A stretch of DNA of 64,000 nt from Ehretia macrophylla (lineage: Eukaryota > Streptophyta > Magnoliopsida > Boraginales > Ehretiaceae): contig CM075772.1 in the NCBI GenBank assembly GCA_037974665.1, positions 36,743,052 through 36,807,051 of the forward strand, in the 5' to 3' direction. The position numbers and the translations under genes were made by a program. Below, in pieces: positions 23,343 to 35,182 of the stretch. A model generated the notes under the pieces. The model had not been told where the DNA came from, searched no databases, and worked only from the letters and a program-made list of their open reading frames with translations. Position 1 is the stretch's first letter; the number at the start of each line of letters is the position of its first letter.

Positions 23343-26123
23343 TGTGATAACCCGAACCCGGCATGCATTTAATAGCACTTGACTGCATTTGATTAATTGT
23401 TTAATTAGTTAAATCAACCAACTTGCACTATTTTAATATTCTTCTTGGAAGCATTTAGCAGTTGTAAATTGAATAATTAAAAGATTATTACCTATTCGTA
23501 ATAATTATAATAATTGAAATTCTTTTCTTGTGCTTAATTAAGTGTTACCTTAAATGTTAGTGTTTAATTGGATTTGACTATATGTTTATATTAACTTTCA
23601 TTTGTATCTTAATATTAACTTTATAATTCTTAAAATATTCTGGAAATGGTTAAATTAATCATTCTAAATGAATATTGATTACCTTGATTGTTTTGATTAC
23701 TTTAGAAATCGGTTTTGGTTGTTTTGCGTTAAAATTACTCGGTTTTCAAATAAATGAGAAAAGTAACTCCGAGCCAGAGTAAATTTTAAACTATGATGCT
23801 TTCCAAAAATGATATATTTCTTAGATTCTTTGAGATTTAATTGTTGTTCTTCTATTGACGCAAAGTGCATAGCATATCGAGAGATATAGTGGGGAAATGA
23901 ATTCTAGTCCTCAACAAATAGTAAAAACTAGTATTTAGATGACTTAAATTTTATATTTTAATTGTTTCTAGCTAGAATTAATATTTCCATAGTTGTTTTA
24001 GCTTAAAAATGCATGAAATAGGCTAGTTTGACCAAGTTTAAGTTAGTTAACCAAGCCTTGACCAAGTTGACCTTGTGTCATCTTTTAAAATAGCTTAAAT
24101 AGCACAAAAAAAGAGAGCTGAAACAGAGAGAGAGCTGGCCGAAAATGAGGGAGAAGAAAAAAAAAGATTTCAATACAAAATCTTCGATTCTTCGCGTGAG
24201 CTTGCACGGGGTGGTTTCCGAGGCGTCCTACGAGGTTTTCCAAGTGTCTAGGAGTGTCTAAGGTGAGGGTTTCATCGTTATTTGCGCATTTGAAAATTTT
24301 GTATCTAAACTTTGATTTTTGAATTTTATGCGTAGACTGTTGTTTTAATCGTTTTGTTGCTTAAAGAATGTTCCTTGTTGATTGTAGAACATGTATTTAT
24401 AGCTTTTTAGCATTTTCTGCGGTTGAAAATCGAAATTGCAATTTAAATTGTTTAATGAATAGTAATTAGTGAATAGTAAACCCTTGAAACGATAAAGTTG
24501 CGCTGTTATGCTGTCTGTTGATGTGAAAAGGTGCTAGGTATGCTAGAATGCCTAAATGTGTGGTTTAATTGGAATGTGTAATAGAAAAACGGAGAAAAAC
24601 GGCTTAGTGAAAGTCGGGGTCGTTTAGGTCGACTTTAGCGTTTTCTCGTTTTGCGTGATGGCATTGTTTCGGGAGCCCATGGAAGCACTTTTGGTGCGGT
24701 CGTGGTGTTGGTTGGGTGTTTGGTTGGTATAGTTGTCGTTCAAACGAGCAAAGGGGGAAAATCGGGCTTTGCGTGAATTCTAGGGTTAAGTAGGGTTTCG
24801 GAGTCTCTAGACGTGCCTTATAGTGACCTAGGAAGATTGGCGAAGTCGGTTTCCGAAACTCGTGGCTCGTTTGGAGATGATAGTGTTTTGATAGTTGGGG
24901 CCGATTTGTGACTTTGTGTGTTTTGTTGAAGTTATGCCTATAGAATGCTTGTTAATGCTTATTATTGCTTGTTATGCTTGCTAATGCTTATTTCGCTTGT
25001 TAGAGTTGGTTGTTGATTGAAATGTTTATCCATTGTTGAGAATGCTTGATATCTTGTTTATCGCTCGTTTATCGCCTTGTATCGAGTCTTGCATTGCATA
25101 GTGTCTCACGCGTGAGTGATGAGCCTCTCTGGGTAGCCTCGGGTTTCCAGTGTTGGTTGCTCTAGCTCCGCTGCTATTCCCATTCTCGCTTGGGTTGCCT
25201 CCCGGGAAGATTTGGGTCGTAGAATTGATGGACACTCCCGGGGTATTCCAAACTGGTGTTATAAGGTGGTTGCGCGCTTATTGTCATCGTTGTCAACATC
25301 AAGCTCGAGATTGATGTATCGCTCGTGAAATGGTATATTGCTCGTAAGAGTGAAACATAGCCTTCAAAGTGTGGTATAGCTTTGAATGGTTGTGTTAATG
25401 CTTTTAGTAATTGCTTATTGTATTGATTGTTTGTTTTGATTGCTTATTTATGAGTTATATTGCTTAACTGTCTTATTTGCATTGCACGACTTTCTTTCTC
25501 TCCAACTCGATAACTGTCTCGCCCTCACTAAGTATACGTGTTGTGTGTACTCACTCCTCACCACCACATTTTAGGAAATGCCTTGTTAGCTGATAAGTTC
25601 GTGGATATGTGATAGTTCGTGCCTGAAGAGTTGTCTTGCGTGCTTTGTGGCTTGAGCTGTCAAAGATGTAAAGATATATGCTTTCATATGTTGTATGTAT
25701 TTATTGTTAAAAGAAATGTAAATTTAAATCTAGCTTAGTGGTTGAGGTGGTTTGATAAGTTAGATTATGTACTTAGTTAATGTAGCTTATCTTCAATGTA
25801 TGTTTGTAATGACAAAGAAAAAAAAGATAGAAAAGTTTGATAGTCTAGCCTATACAATAGGATGGTGAAGTTTAATTGCTAAGCATGAATGGATATTTAC
25901 TTGTGATTTGCGTGTTGTGAACCAAGGCTCGGTGGGCCTTGAGGTGGTTGAATATTTGGACATGGTATTGGTCCACTTATATGCTGTCACAGGTTTGTTG
26001 CTTTTGCCTAGAAATAGGGGAGACTCCATCCGTCTTTCCCTAAAACTTTGCCCGGGTTTGGTTTGGGTTGTGATTAGTTTGATTGATAGAACTCCCGATC
26101 TCGAGAGGGATCGGGGTGTCACA
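23343..26123 (+). repeat. 5' LTR of the LARD
   Basis: Starts TGTGATAACCCGAACCCGGC and ends GGGATCGGGGTGTCACA. It differs from the 3' LTR by scattered single-base changes and small indels, a few percent by eye. The region around 24660-24740 (CCATGGAAGCACTTTTGGTG) and the end region with GGGGAGACTCC are shared with the other LTR families. Confidence 0.92.
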
Positions 26124-26125
26124 GG

Positions 26126-26137
26126 TGGTATCAGAGC
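26126..26137 (+). other. Primer-binding site of the LARD
   Basis: TGGTATCAGAGC two bases after the 5' LTR, the initiator-tRNA(Met) type. Confidence 0.92.
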
Positions 26138-27841
26138 TTGTCTAGTTCATAAGCCGGGACAGGGTCCTTGGTCTGGTGGGTAGTGACCCTTGGATGTGTG
26201 CTTGTTAAGTGTGTCTTGAAAGTGTATGCTTGTATGTGAGATTATGTGTCTTGACATGAAAGTGTGCTCCTATGTGATATAGTTATGTGTTATTTGTTAT
26301 GTGTTAATTGTGTGCTAAGAGAAGTAAAGTGTCTAGTTGTGTATTGAATTGACCTATCGAATTGGTATTGTGAATCGAATCGACCTCGTGAATTGTTATT
26401 TGCTTGGAGTATTGCTTGTAATGCGTGTATTGGAATGTCTTGAATTGGTTGTGCCGTGATTTGATATTGATTATGTTGTGCTTGACTTGATTGTTATGCT
26501 TGAGTGACTTTGTTGAATAAACTCTTTTGTAAACTTGCTTTCATAATAGTATAAGGCATGTGTATAAATGTGATATCCTGGCATTCATAAATGTTTCGTT
26601 GAAATGGTAAGTAAGTCCTCTTCCTCTCCTGAAGAAAGTGGTTCACCGCTGGCTTTTCAAGGTGTATGGATTGGCAAGAAAAGAATGGCATTTGACTAGC
26701 CTTGATTTGGGAGTTGGTGTTTGTCTTTGGAGCTCAGTTATTGGCAAACTTCTAAGATTCTTCCTTGTGATTGGCAATCATAAAAGAGTAGCTTTCTTTT
26801 GGGATTCTATTTGGTTGTTGTCTGGTGGCTTTCTTTGGTTTCTTATTGGGTAATCTTTGGGGACTTCTGTTGGGATTTCTTGGTGGATTTGTCTATTGGG
26901 ATTTTAATCGACCTTACTGCAGAGTATTATATGTGGTATATGTGTGTGGAGCGTTATTGGGATAATACTGGCATCTCTGATTGGAAATTCTTCAATGGTA
27001 TTTTATGGAATTCTCAGTGGCCAATTATTTAGTATTTACTTATTGGGCAAACTTGGCTACTTTCTTATTGGAGTATTGTTCGGGTATTTTCTTCGGCATC
27101 CCTTAGTTGGTTTGGTAACTGGAATCCCTATCAGACCCATTATCTCATATTACTTACGGTATTCTTTGGAATTCTTATTGGGCATTCTACTAGTATTTTC
27201 CTTATTGGCATTTAATGGAAGATCCTACACTTGGAATTCTGATTGGACATATTATTTTGTACTGTTTATGGCTTCTCCTTCGGTCTTTCCACTCAGGGGA
27301 ATCTCTACTTGCTATTTGATTAAGATGTTGCGGTAGGAACTCAGTGATTGGAAGATTTCATTTAGAGGTTGGCCTTTGGTATTCTTCTCTATATTCCTTT
27401 ACAGAACTTTCAGCTGGGTCTATTTACAGTAATCAGCACTGCATGAGGTGCATCTACTCTGGTTATCTCTTAACTTTCTTATTGGGTACTTGTTAGACTT
27501 CTATTGAAGATTCTTAAGTAGGGTATTCCTTCGGTACTCTTCTTGCCATTAGTATGTGGTATTGATAACATCTACAGTATCTTTGCTTTAGTCTTTGTTG
27601 GTATTATCTCGGCGCTCTTGGTTGGAATTTATTATTCTTCGGTATTCGTGTCAACGGGATTCTTGTACGGTATCTACATTTGAGCCTTTATTTGGCGTTA
27701 CTACTTGGCATTTCTACTTGAACTTTCCTATTGGTCATCTTGATGAAATACTTGTTCAGTAGCTAATGAAGATTAGTCAGAATTGGATTTCAGATGATGC
27801 TGAGTTCTATTGGAAGAAGAATTGCGAGGACGCAATTGTTT
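26138..27841 (+). other. Internal region of the LARD, non-coding
   Basis: No gag, protease, RT or integrase signature in any frame. From about 26600 to 27780 the sequence consists of irregular repeats of short motifs such as CTTATTGG, TTCTTATTGGG and GGAATTC, which create open frames of low-complexity, Trp/Leu/Ile-rich peptides (26638-27336). It aligns by eye with the internal region at 35449-36937. Confidence 0.8.
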
Positions 27842-27855
27842 TAAGGGGGGAAGGA
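27820..27855 (+). other. Palindrome and polypurine tract of the LARD
   Basis: AATTGCGaggaCGCAATT (27820-27837) is followed by the polypurine tract AAGGGGGGAAGGA ending at 27855, next to the 3' LTR. Confidence 0.85.
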
Positions 27856-30625
27856 TGTGATAACCCGAACCCGGCATGCATTTAATAGCACTTGACTGCA
27901 TTTGATTAATTGTTTAATTAGTTAAATCAACCAACTTGCACTATTTTAATATTCCTCTTGGAAGCATTTAGCAGTTGTAAATTGAATAATTAAAAGATTA
28001 TTACCTATTCCTAATAATTATAATAATTGAAATTCTTTTCTTGTGCTTAATTAAGTGTTACCTTAAATGTTAGTGTTTAATTGTATTTGACTATGTGTTT
28101 ATATTAACTTTCATTTGTAGCTTAATATTAACTTTATAATTCTTAAAATATTCTGGAAATGGTTAAATTAATCATTCTAAATGAATATTGATTACCTTGA
28201 TTGTTTTGATTACTTTAGAAATCGGTTTTGGTTGTTTTGCGTTAAAATTACTCGGTTTTCAAATAAATGAGAAAAGTAACTCCGAGCCGGAGTAAATTTT
28301 AAACTATGATGCTTTCCAAAAATGATATATTTTTTAGATTCTTTGAGATTTAATTGTTGTTCTTCTATTGACGCAAAGTGCATAGCATATCGAGAGAGAT
28401 AGTTGGGAAATGAATTCTAGTCCTCAACAAATAGTGAAAACTAGTATTTAGATGACTTAAATTTTATATTTTAATTGTTGCTAGCTAGAATTAATATTTC
28501 CATAGTGGTTTTAGCTTAAAAATGCATGAAATAGCTTAAGTTAGTGGACCAAGCCTTGACCAAGTTGACATTGTGTCATCTTTTAAAATAGCTTAAATAG
28601 CACCAAAAAAAAAGAGCTGAAAACAGAGAGAGAGCTGACCGAAAATGAGGGAGAAGAAAAAAAAAAGATTTCAAGCCAAAATCTTTGATTCTTCACGTGA
28701 GCTTGCACGGGGTGGTTTCCGAGGCGTCCTACGAGGTTTTCCTAGCGTCTAGGAGTGTCTAAGGTAAGGGTTTCATCGTTATTTGCGCATTTGAAAATTT
28801 TGTATCTAAACTTTGATTTTTGGATTTTATGCGTAGATTGTTGTTTTAATCGATTTGTTGCTTAAAGAATGTTCCTTGTTGATTATAGAACATGTATTTA
28901 TAGCTTTTTAGCATTTTCTGTGGTTGAAAATCGAAATTGCAATTTAAATTGTTTAATGAATAGTAATTAGTGAATAGTAAACCCTTGAAACGATAAAGTT
29001 GCGTTGTTATGCTGTCTGTTGATGTGAAAAGGTGCTAGGTATGCTAGAATGCCTAAATGTGTGGTTTAATTGGAATGTGTAATAGAAAAACGGAGAAAAA
29101 CGGCTTAGTGAAAGTCGGGGTCGTTTAGGTCGACTTTAGCGTTTTCTCATTTTGCGTGATGGCATTGTTTCGGGAGCCCATGGAAACACTTTTGGTGCGG
29201 TCGTGGTGTTGGTTGGGTGTTTGGTGGGTATAGTTGTAGTTCAAACGAGCAAAGGGGGAAAACCGGGCTTTACGTGAATTCTAGGGTTAAGTAGGGTTTC
29301 AGAGTCTCTAGACGTGCCTTATAGTGACCTAGGAAGATTGGCGAAGTCGGTTTCCGGAACTCGTGACTTGTTTGGAGATGGTAGCGTTTTGATAGTTGGG
29401 GCCGATTTGTGACTTTGTGTGTTTTCTTGAAGTTATGCCTATAGAATGCTTGTTAATGCTTATTATTGCTTGTTATGCTTGCTAATGCTTATTCCGCTTG
29501 TTAGAGTTGGTTGTTGATTGAAATGTTTAACCATTGTTGAGAATGCTTGATATCTTGTTTATCGCTCGTTTATCGCCTTGTATCGAGTCTTGCAATGCAT
29601 AGTGTCTCGCGCGTGAGTGATGAGCCTCTCTGGGTAGCCTCGGGTTGCCAGTGTTGGTTGCTCTAGCTCCGCTGCTATTCCCATTCTTGCTTGGGTTTCC
29701 TCCCAGGGAGATTTGGGTCGTAGAATTGATGGATACTTCCGGGGTATTCCAAACTGGTGTTATAAGGTGGTTGCGCGCTTATTGCGATGGTTGTCATACA
29801 TCAAGCTCGAGATTGATGTATCGCTCGTGAAATGGTATATTGCTCGTAAGAGTGAACCATAGCCTTCAAAGTGTGGTATAGCTTTGAATGGTTGGGTTAA
29901 TGCTTTCAGTAAATGCTTATTGTATTGATTGTTTGTTTTGATTGCTTATTTATCAGTTATATTGCTTAACTGTCTTATTTGCATTGCACGACTTTCTTTC
30001 TCTCCAACTCGATAACTATCTTGCCCTCACTGAGTATACGTGTTGTGTATACTCACTCCTCACCACCACATTTCAGGAAATGCCTTGTTAGCTGAAAAGT
30101 TCGTGGATATGTGATAGTTCGTGCCTAAAGAGTTGTCTTGCGTGCTTTGTGGCTTGAGCTGTCAAAGTTGTAAAGATATATGCTATCATATGTTGTATGT
30201 ATTTATTGTTAAAAGAAATGTAAATTTAAATCTAGCTTAGTGGTTGAGGTGGTTTGATAAGTTAGATTATGTACTTAGTTAATGTAGCTTATCTTCAATG
30301 TATGTTTGTAATGACAAAGAAAAAAAAAATAGAAAAATTTGATAGTCTAGCTTATACAATAGGATGGTGAAGTTTAATTGCTAAGCATGAATGTATATTT
30401 ACTTGTGATTTGCATGTTGTGAACCAAGGCTCGAATGGCCTTGAGGTGGTTGAATGTTTGGACATGGTATTGGTCCACTTATATGCTGTCGCAGGTTTGT
30501 TGCTTTTGCCTAGAAACAGGGGAGACTCCGTCCGTCTTTCCCTAAAACTTTGCCCGGGTTTGGTTTGGGTTGTGATTAGTTTGATTGATAGAACTCCCGG
30601 TCTCGAGAGGGATCGGGGTGTCACA
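27856..30625 (+). repeat. 3' LTR of the LARD
   Basis: 2770 bp with the same ends as the 5' LTR. The end at GTGTCACA is followed by CCCTC. The frames at 29645, 30352 and 30410 have counterparts in the other LTR and are not genes. Confidence 0.92.
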
Positions 30626-30630
30626 CCCTC

Positions 30631-32726
30631 TGTCAAACACTTTTAAAGGTCCGTAGGACACTTAAAGGTTCTGAAGAAAAAAATATACAAGTAGTAGTTA
30701 GGTATCAGCTGTCTCATTTGATCAATCTCATCCCGTACAATAAGGATTTTTATCTAAGCCTATACCCGAAAGAGAAAGCGAAAGGGAATGTCGAACTAAA
30801 AACTGTAATGAAAGCGATGCGTTCTGTAAGGGCTTGAATTAGCGAGCAAACCAACTGTACCCACCAACTGAGCCAAGGTTATAGGTCGACAAAGCGTCCT
30901 TTTTGACTTGACGTCACAAAGATTTCGACTATGGAATAAGGTTTGGGACCCTTGATTCCTTATTTTAAAATTCTTGTAAAGTGAAAACAAACGCTTTATA
31001 GAAGCCTCAAAGGCCGCTATTCTTGACCTTAGGAAAGACTAGAGAAAGGCCTTCACTGATTTTATATCTCTATACATCTTTTTTATTTTTTTCTATTATT
31101 GATTATCTTATCTTTAGTAGAGGCCTAAAATTATTATTTTTTGAAATGCAAGGACTTATATAGCACCCTACGGAACACCTATTTGATCCATCTAGCCTGC
31201 CTTAATAGGCTCAGGCTTCTGTTCAAGGAGTGACTTTGTTGAGCTCTATTTTTAAGTGAACAGCCGCTTTCTTAATAAATACATTCAATTTAGACGATTC
31301 GGTGGCTGAGTTGGTCAGACTCAGGAAGCTCCCTCCAGAGCAAAGCAAGCTGTAAGTCAATTTCAAGTCTGCCTTTCCACTAAAAAACTCACTACACGCC
31401 ACGTCACTTTTGACTTAGCAAAGAAAGACAAGCTATGAACTACCGTTGCCCCTCTATAAGTAAAAGTCTCTAATTTAGCTATAATTTAGGAAATTGAAAG
31501 AAACGGAAAAGGATCAAAGGTGATCGCTAGCATCGAAGAGATCTGTCATCTACGATATAGTGGGAGTTCGGACTTGGCAAACTAGCTCTTGCCGCAGGAT
31601 AAGAAATCGGGTGCGTATGGGTTGTCCTATCGGCAGGGATATACTCATAGGAGAAGTAGTATATAACCCTAGGTACCATGATTTATCTGACAAGTCGGCC
31701 AGCCTTTCGGGATTGATATTGTCTTTTACATGGGCCTTTTACAGAACCTCAATCATTTGCTCTCGGCGATGTTCCGAGGTTATCAATAGATCAACAATTG
31801 AGATCTGCGCAGGGATCTTTTTCAGTAGTTCTGCCACATTCTACTTTGGCTCCTTGAGCGCCTTGTGAAAGGCCTCTCTTTCTGGGTCTTTCTCTACTGC
31901 TTTCTCCTTTCCTTGGTCCTTCCGTGGTTCTCAAATGATCAGGTTTGAAGTATCTCCCCACCTAGTCATATTTCCTATCTGAGCACATTCTTCACCCTTT
32001 TTCTTCTCCACTTTCAATGCTATCGTCCTGCTTCATATGTCCAAGACACCTTTGTTTGAAATGCCTTATCTTCCCTTACTTTTAGAAAAGGGTGGGGTTG
32101 AGATAACAATAAGGGATAATAATGGTGGCTGGTGCGGGCCTTGGTTGGTGGTTGACATAGATTGAGACGGGTTGGTTAAGCACAATTTTTTTGTTTTGTA
32201 AATTTCTGTGGTTTGGTTGGAGGGTATTCAAAAAATCTTCACTGAGCTGGCTCAGGCTTACTTCTATGGGGCCTGTCTTTCATTGAATTGAATTTCAGAG
32301 CTCTCACGTTGCTATCTCAAGAACAAACAAATCGCTACTAAACGATGGCGAATGAAGTGCTTACGCCCCTTTAGAGATAGGGGCAAGCCAAAGAGCCAGA
32401 GATTCTCGCGCAAGAACAAGCGTAGGCCTGTACCGTGCCCTTCACCCAGTAAGAAGTGCTTCTCTTGGCGAAGCGAGGAAGCACAGTTGCGCACCTCTCC
32501 ATAGCCCCTTTATACTCTATAGGCTATTAATACCAAGCGCAAGCGCCTGATTTGGAAGCTTACTGTGTAATTTCATAAAGAAAGAAAAGTGTGTGAACCT
32601 CAGCGAGTCCAGATTTTAAACTAGCCTCCTAGACTGAACCGACCTTTTTAATAGGTTATAACTATCAAGAAAGTAGGAATGGCTGAGAAAGAGATGCACT
32701 TTCTGGACACATGATCCAGAGTTTTT
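30631..32726. other. Mitochondrial-type DNA, no gene recognised
   Basis: A plus-strand frame of 102 codons at 31560-31868 has no known signature. A 31-bp sequence at 32354-32384 is identical to one inside the nad5 intron (19979-20009). Nothing else can be named. Confidence 0.45.
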
Positions 32727-32870
32727 TCAAGAAAGGGTCCCTTCCTTCGATATCATGATCGGGTCGACCAGGCCAAATCATGAATGAATAAAAAATTGAA
32801 AATGTACATAGTTGTTGCTGTTCCAGCCATTATTTTTAAACCACTTATTCATAGTTTAGAAACTAAGTGA
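32727..32870 (+). pseudogene. nad1: Second copy of the nad1 5' flank with a truncated start
   Basis: 32727-32800 matches the upstream flank of nad1 exon a (minus strand around 57820-57930), including CAAGAAAGGGTCC and ATCATGATCGGGTCGACCAG. An ATG at 32802 starts a short frame MYIVVAVPA that resembles the nad1 N-terminus, but the match ends after about nine codons and a TGA follows at 32868-32870. It looks like a recombination repeat of the mitochondrial genome carrying the nad1 leader onto foreign sequence. Confidence 0.7.
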
Positions 32871-32938
32871 TTTCTATACCTAGGTATATATAATGTTTTG
32901 TTTATTATTATTTTTAATATGGAAGAGTGATTTCAGAA

Positions 32939-33325
32939 ATGCGATTACCGGGAGGCAAACAAGGTCACAGACAAGAGGTGCTTGCAAGCACCAGTGGTGC
33001 TCCCACTAACAAAAAGTCCAAAGGAAAAAAACGGGGGCAAACAGAACTGTAGGCCGAGGGGTATACCACAGTTGAAGACTCCGTTCTGCCTTTTCTTCGA
33101 GAATTGATGCATAACCATCTCGCCCCAGAACATACCCCTTCCCAGTGGGACCGCGTAATAGAACTATTATGTAGCAAAAATTTTGATATAAGAAGACTCC
33201 TGCAAGTTTATCAAAGCTTATGTCAGCAAAGCCCCTATTTCGAAAGGGCACTCCAACACCTGGGGGAAATCATTTGTTCTAGAATTACAGACAAGGAACT
33301 CCATTTTGTTGACTCTACCAGATAG
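32939..33325 (+). pseudogene. Unknown ORF with an in-frame TAG
   Basis: From ATG at 32939 one frame stays open to 33325 except for a TAG near 33053. The first part is basic (GKQGHRQEVLASTSGAPTNK), the second reads LPFLRELMHNHLAPEHTP and DIRRLLQVYQSLCQQSP, rich in helix-forming residues. I recognise no family. The open frame on either side of a single stop suggests a once-coding mitochondrial ORF, or chance. Confidence 0.35.
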
Positions 33326-33342
33326 AATCAAACCTGTATTTT

Positions 33343-33445
33343 TTCATACTCAAAATCAGAGTTTGATCCTAGCTTAGAAGGAATGCTAGTTATATGCTTA
33401 ACACATGCAAGTCGAACGTTATTTTTGGGGAGCTGGGCAGAAGGA
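33343..33445 (+). pseudogene. rrn18: 5' fragment of mitochondrial 18S rRNA
   Basis: Contains the universal small-subunit start (GAGTTTGATCCT) and ACACATGCAAGTCGAACG, then GGGGAGCTGGGCAGAAGGA as in plant mitochondrial rrn18. Between them, normally invariant bases are changed: CCTAGCTTAGAAGG and AATGCTAGT show G->A and C->T relative to the conserved rRNA. Similarity stops at about 33445. It is a dead fragment of roughly 100 bases of a gene of about 1.9 kb. Confidence 0.9.
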
Positions 33446-33911
33446 ATAAAAACCTACTCCAGCGCCGCTAGATGATGCAGAACGCTTTTTTTTTTATAGA
33501 GAGAGAGCCAAAGGGGCTTCTCCAGGCGATTTTGTAACCGCAGGCAGCCCAGCCGACTTAATGATGGCTACGCATGAGATCGCACGGGACCACTTCGATT
33601 ATGAGTCGGGGGATACAAACATAGTGGCCTTAAAATGCCTTATGCACTATCTTAAACACGAAAAACTTCCATCTTGAGACTACAACTCATCGCGAAGCAC
33701 TTTCTCACTGATTTAGTGAAATAAGTGTGAAATTATCCTCCACAAGACTCTTGATATTTTTTCAGGGCTTGGGTACGAGAACATAAATGGAATAAATAAG
33801 GGTCGAAGTTTAGACTGCTCACAGTAGTTCTACCCATAGAAAAGATCACCAGACAGGAAACAACCCATTTATGATTCCAGTCGAGAAGACTAGTAAAAGG
33901 AAAGATCAAGA
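33446..33911. other. Spacer between rrn18 fragment and rps13
   Basis: No gene recognised. The part near 33760-33900 is presumably the 5' flank of rps13. Confidence 0.45.
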
Positions 33912-34257
33912 ATGTTATATATTTCAGGAGCTAGATTAGTTGCCGATGAACAAGAATTGCCTCAACAAAAATTGATGGAATTGGACCTTAAAAGGTTATT
34001 CAAGTTCGCTATCGATTAGGTATCAGTGGGAACATAAAGATAAAAGAATTAACTAAGTATCAGATCGACCAAATCGAACAAATGATAGGTCACGATCATG
34101 TTATTCATTGGGAATTGAAGAGGGGAGAACGAGCAGACATCGAACGATTAATTTCGATTTCTTGTTATCATAGAATTCGTCATCAAGATGGATCGCCCTT
34201 ACGCGGTCAACAAACTCATACTATGATAGGACTTGTCGCAAGCAAATTTAGAAATGA
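33912..34257 (+). pseudogene. rps13: rps13, frameshifted
   Basis: Mitochondrial small-subunit ribosomal protein S13. It begins MLYISGARLVADEQ; the frame is then lost by a deletion of about four bases near 33954 and re-found in another frame as YRLGISGNIKIKELTKYQID and WELKRGERADIERLISISCY (34080-34200), with a second small indel near 34231. Length 346 bp against about 351 for the family. It lies about 130 bp upstream of nad3 and reads into it, which extends the nad3 frame artificially to 34082. Confidence 0.88.
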
Positions 34258-34390
34258 AAGAAGTCTACCGAAAGCCCTTGGTACTTGTCTGATCAATCAC
34301 AATGATAGCTTCAATAGTTCATTGAATTTTTCTTTTTTTTGTTATGCCGCTCCGCGAGCAAAGAGCGAAAGAATAAAGTGGTCTGTGGTG

Positions 34391-34747
34391 ATGTCAGAAT
34401 TTGCACCTATTTGTATCTATTTGGTGATCCGTCCGCTAGTTTCTTTGATCCCACTCGGTGTTCCTTTTCAATTTACTTCCAATAGTTTGACCTATCCAGA
34501 AAAAATATTGGCCTACGAATGTGGTTTCGATCCTTCTGGTGATGCTAGAAGTCGTTTTGATATAAGATTTTATCTTATTTCAATTTTATTTTTTATTCCT
34601 GATCCAGAAGTAACCTTTTCCTTTCCTTGGGCAATACCTCCCAACAAGATTGATCCATTTGGATCTTGGTCCATGATGGCCTTTTTATTGATTTTGATGA
34701 TTGGATCTCTCTATGAATGGAAAAGGGGTACTTCAGATCGGGAATAA
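34391..34747 (+). CDS. nad3: nad3, full-length frame
   Basis: NADH dehydrogenase subunit 3 of mitochondrial complex I, a small three-helix membrane protein. The frame is 118 codons from MSEFAPICIYLVI to KRGTSDRE, the family's usual length, with the conserved AYECGFDPSGDARSRFDIRFYL loop. Codons such as those in IPDPEVTFSFPWA keep Pro and Ser where editing normally changes them, so it is unedited DNA. There are also non-editing differences in the N-terminal third (for example IRPLVSLIPLGVPFQF), consistent with drift. I started at 34391 because upstream sequence is rps13. Followed by rps12 after about 50 bp, the usual nad3-rps12 pair. Likely not expressed if this is a NUMT. Confidence 0.88.
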   Translation: MSEFAPICIYLVIRPLVSLIPLGVPFQFTSNSLTYPEKILAYECGFDPSGDARSRFDIRFYLISILFFIPDPEVTFSFPWAIPPNKIDPFGSWSMMAFLLILMIGSLYEWKRGTSDRE

Positions 34748-34796
34748 CCACTAGTGATTGGGCAAAAATCGGGGAGGAAGGACAAAGGAAAGAGCG

Positions 34797-35174
34797 ATGC
34801 CTACATTAAATCAATTGATTCGTCATGGTAGAGAAGAAAAATGGTGCACGGACCATACTCGAGATTTGGATCAATGTCCCCAGACGCAAGGAGTATGCCC
34901 GCGTGTTTCAACGAGAACACCGAAAAAACCTAATTCAGCTCAACGTAAGATAGCCAAAATATAGTTGACCAATCGACATGATATATTTGCTCACATTCCA
35001 GGCGAAGGTCATAATTTGCAGGAACATTTTTTGGTCTTAATAAGATGAGGTAGAGTGAAAGATTCGCCAAGTGTGAAATCCCATTGTATTTGAGGAGTCA
35101 AGGATTTGCTGGGAATTTCGGATCGAAGAAGAGGCAGATCAAAATATGGAGTGGAAAAACCCATATCGATATGA
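34797..35174 (+). pseudogene. rps12: rps12, three premature stops
   Basis: Mitochondrial ribosomal protein S12. The reading frame is exactly 125 codons plus stop, as in the family: [52 protein letters not shown] and DRRRGRSKYGVEK. In-frame stops occur at 34962-34964 (TAG), 35046-35048 (TGA) and 35091-35093 (TGA). All sit at codons that are sense in relatives. The TRIM/LARD chimera is inserted eight bases after the natural TGA. Confidence 0.92.
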
Positions 35175-35182
35175 ATGGAAGA

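Larger units (their letters stand above)
23343..30625 (+). mobile_element. Non-coding LTR retrotransposon (LARD)
   Basis: Two LTRs of 2781 and 2770 bp (23343-26123, 27856-30625) flank a 1.73 kb internal region with a primer-binding site at one end and a polypurine tract at the other, but no gag or pol. The flanks read CACTC (23338-23342) and CCCTC (30626-30630), a target-site duplication with one mismatch. Large LTRs and a non-coding core are the definition of a LARD; it must use enzymes supplied in trans. A related LTR is nested in the gypsy element (8404-11245) and another in the chimera (36951-39619). Confidence 0.92.

Noticed and set aside
26638..27336. Overlapping plus-strand ORFs with many Trp/Leu/Ile, which could look like a membrane protein
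   Set aside because: They arise from short repeated motifs in the LARD core, occur in overlapping frames and are not preserved in the core at 35449-36937.
34082..34390. N-terminal extension of the nad3 frame
   Set aside because: The sequence is frameshifted rps13 and spacer; nad3 starts at 34391 with the family's usual N-terminus.
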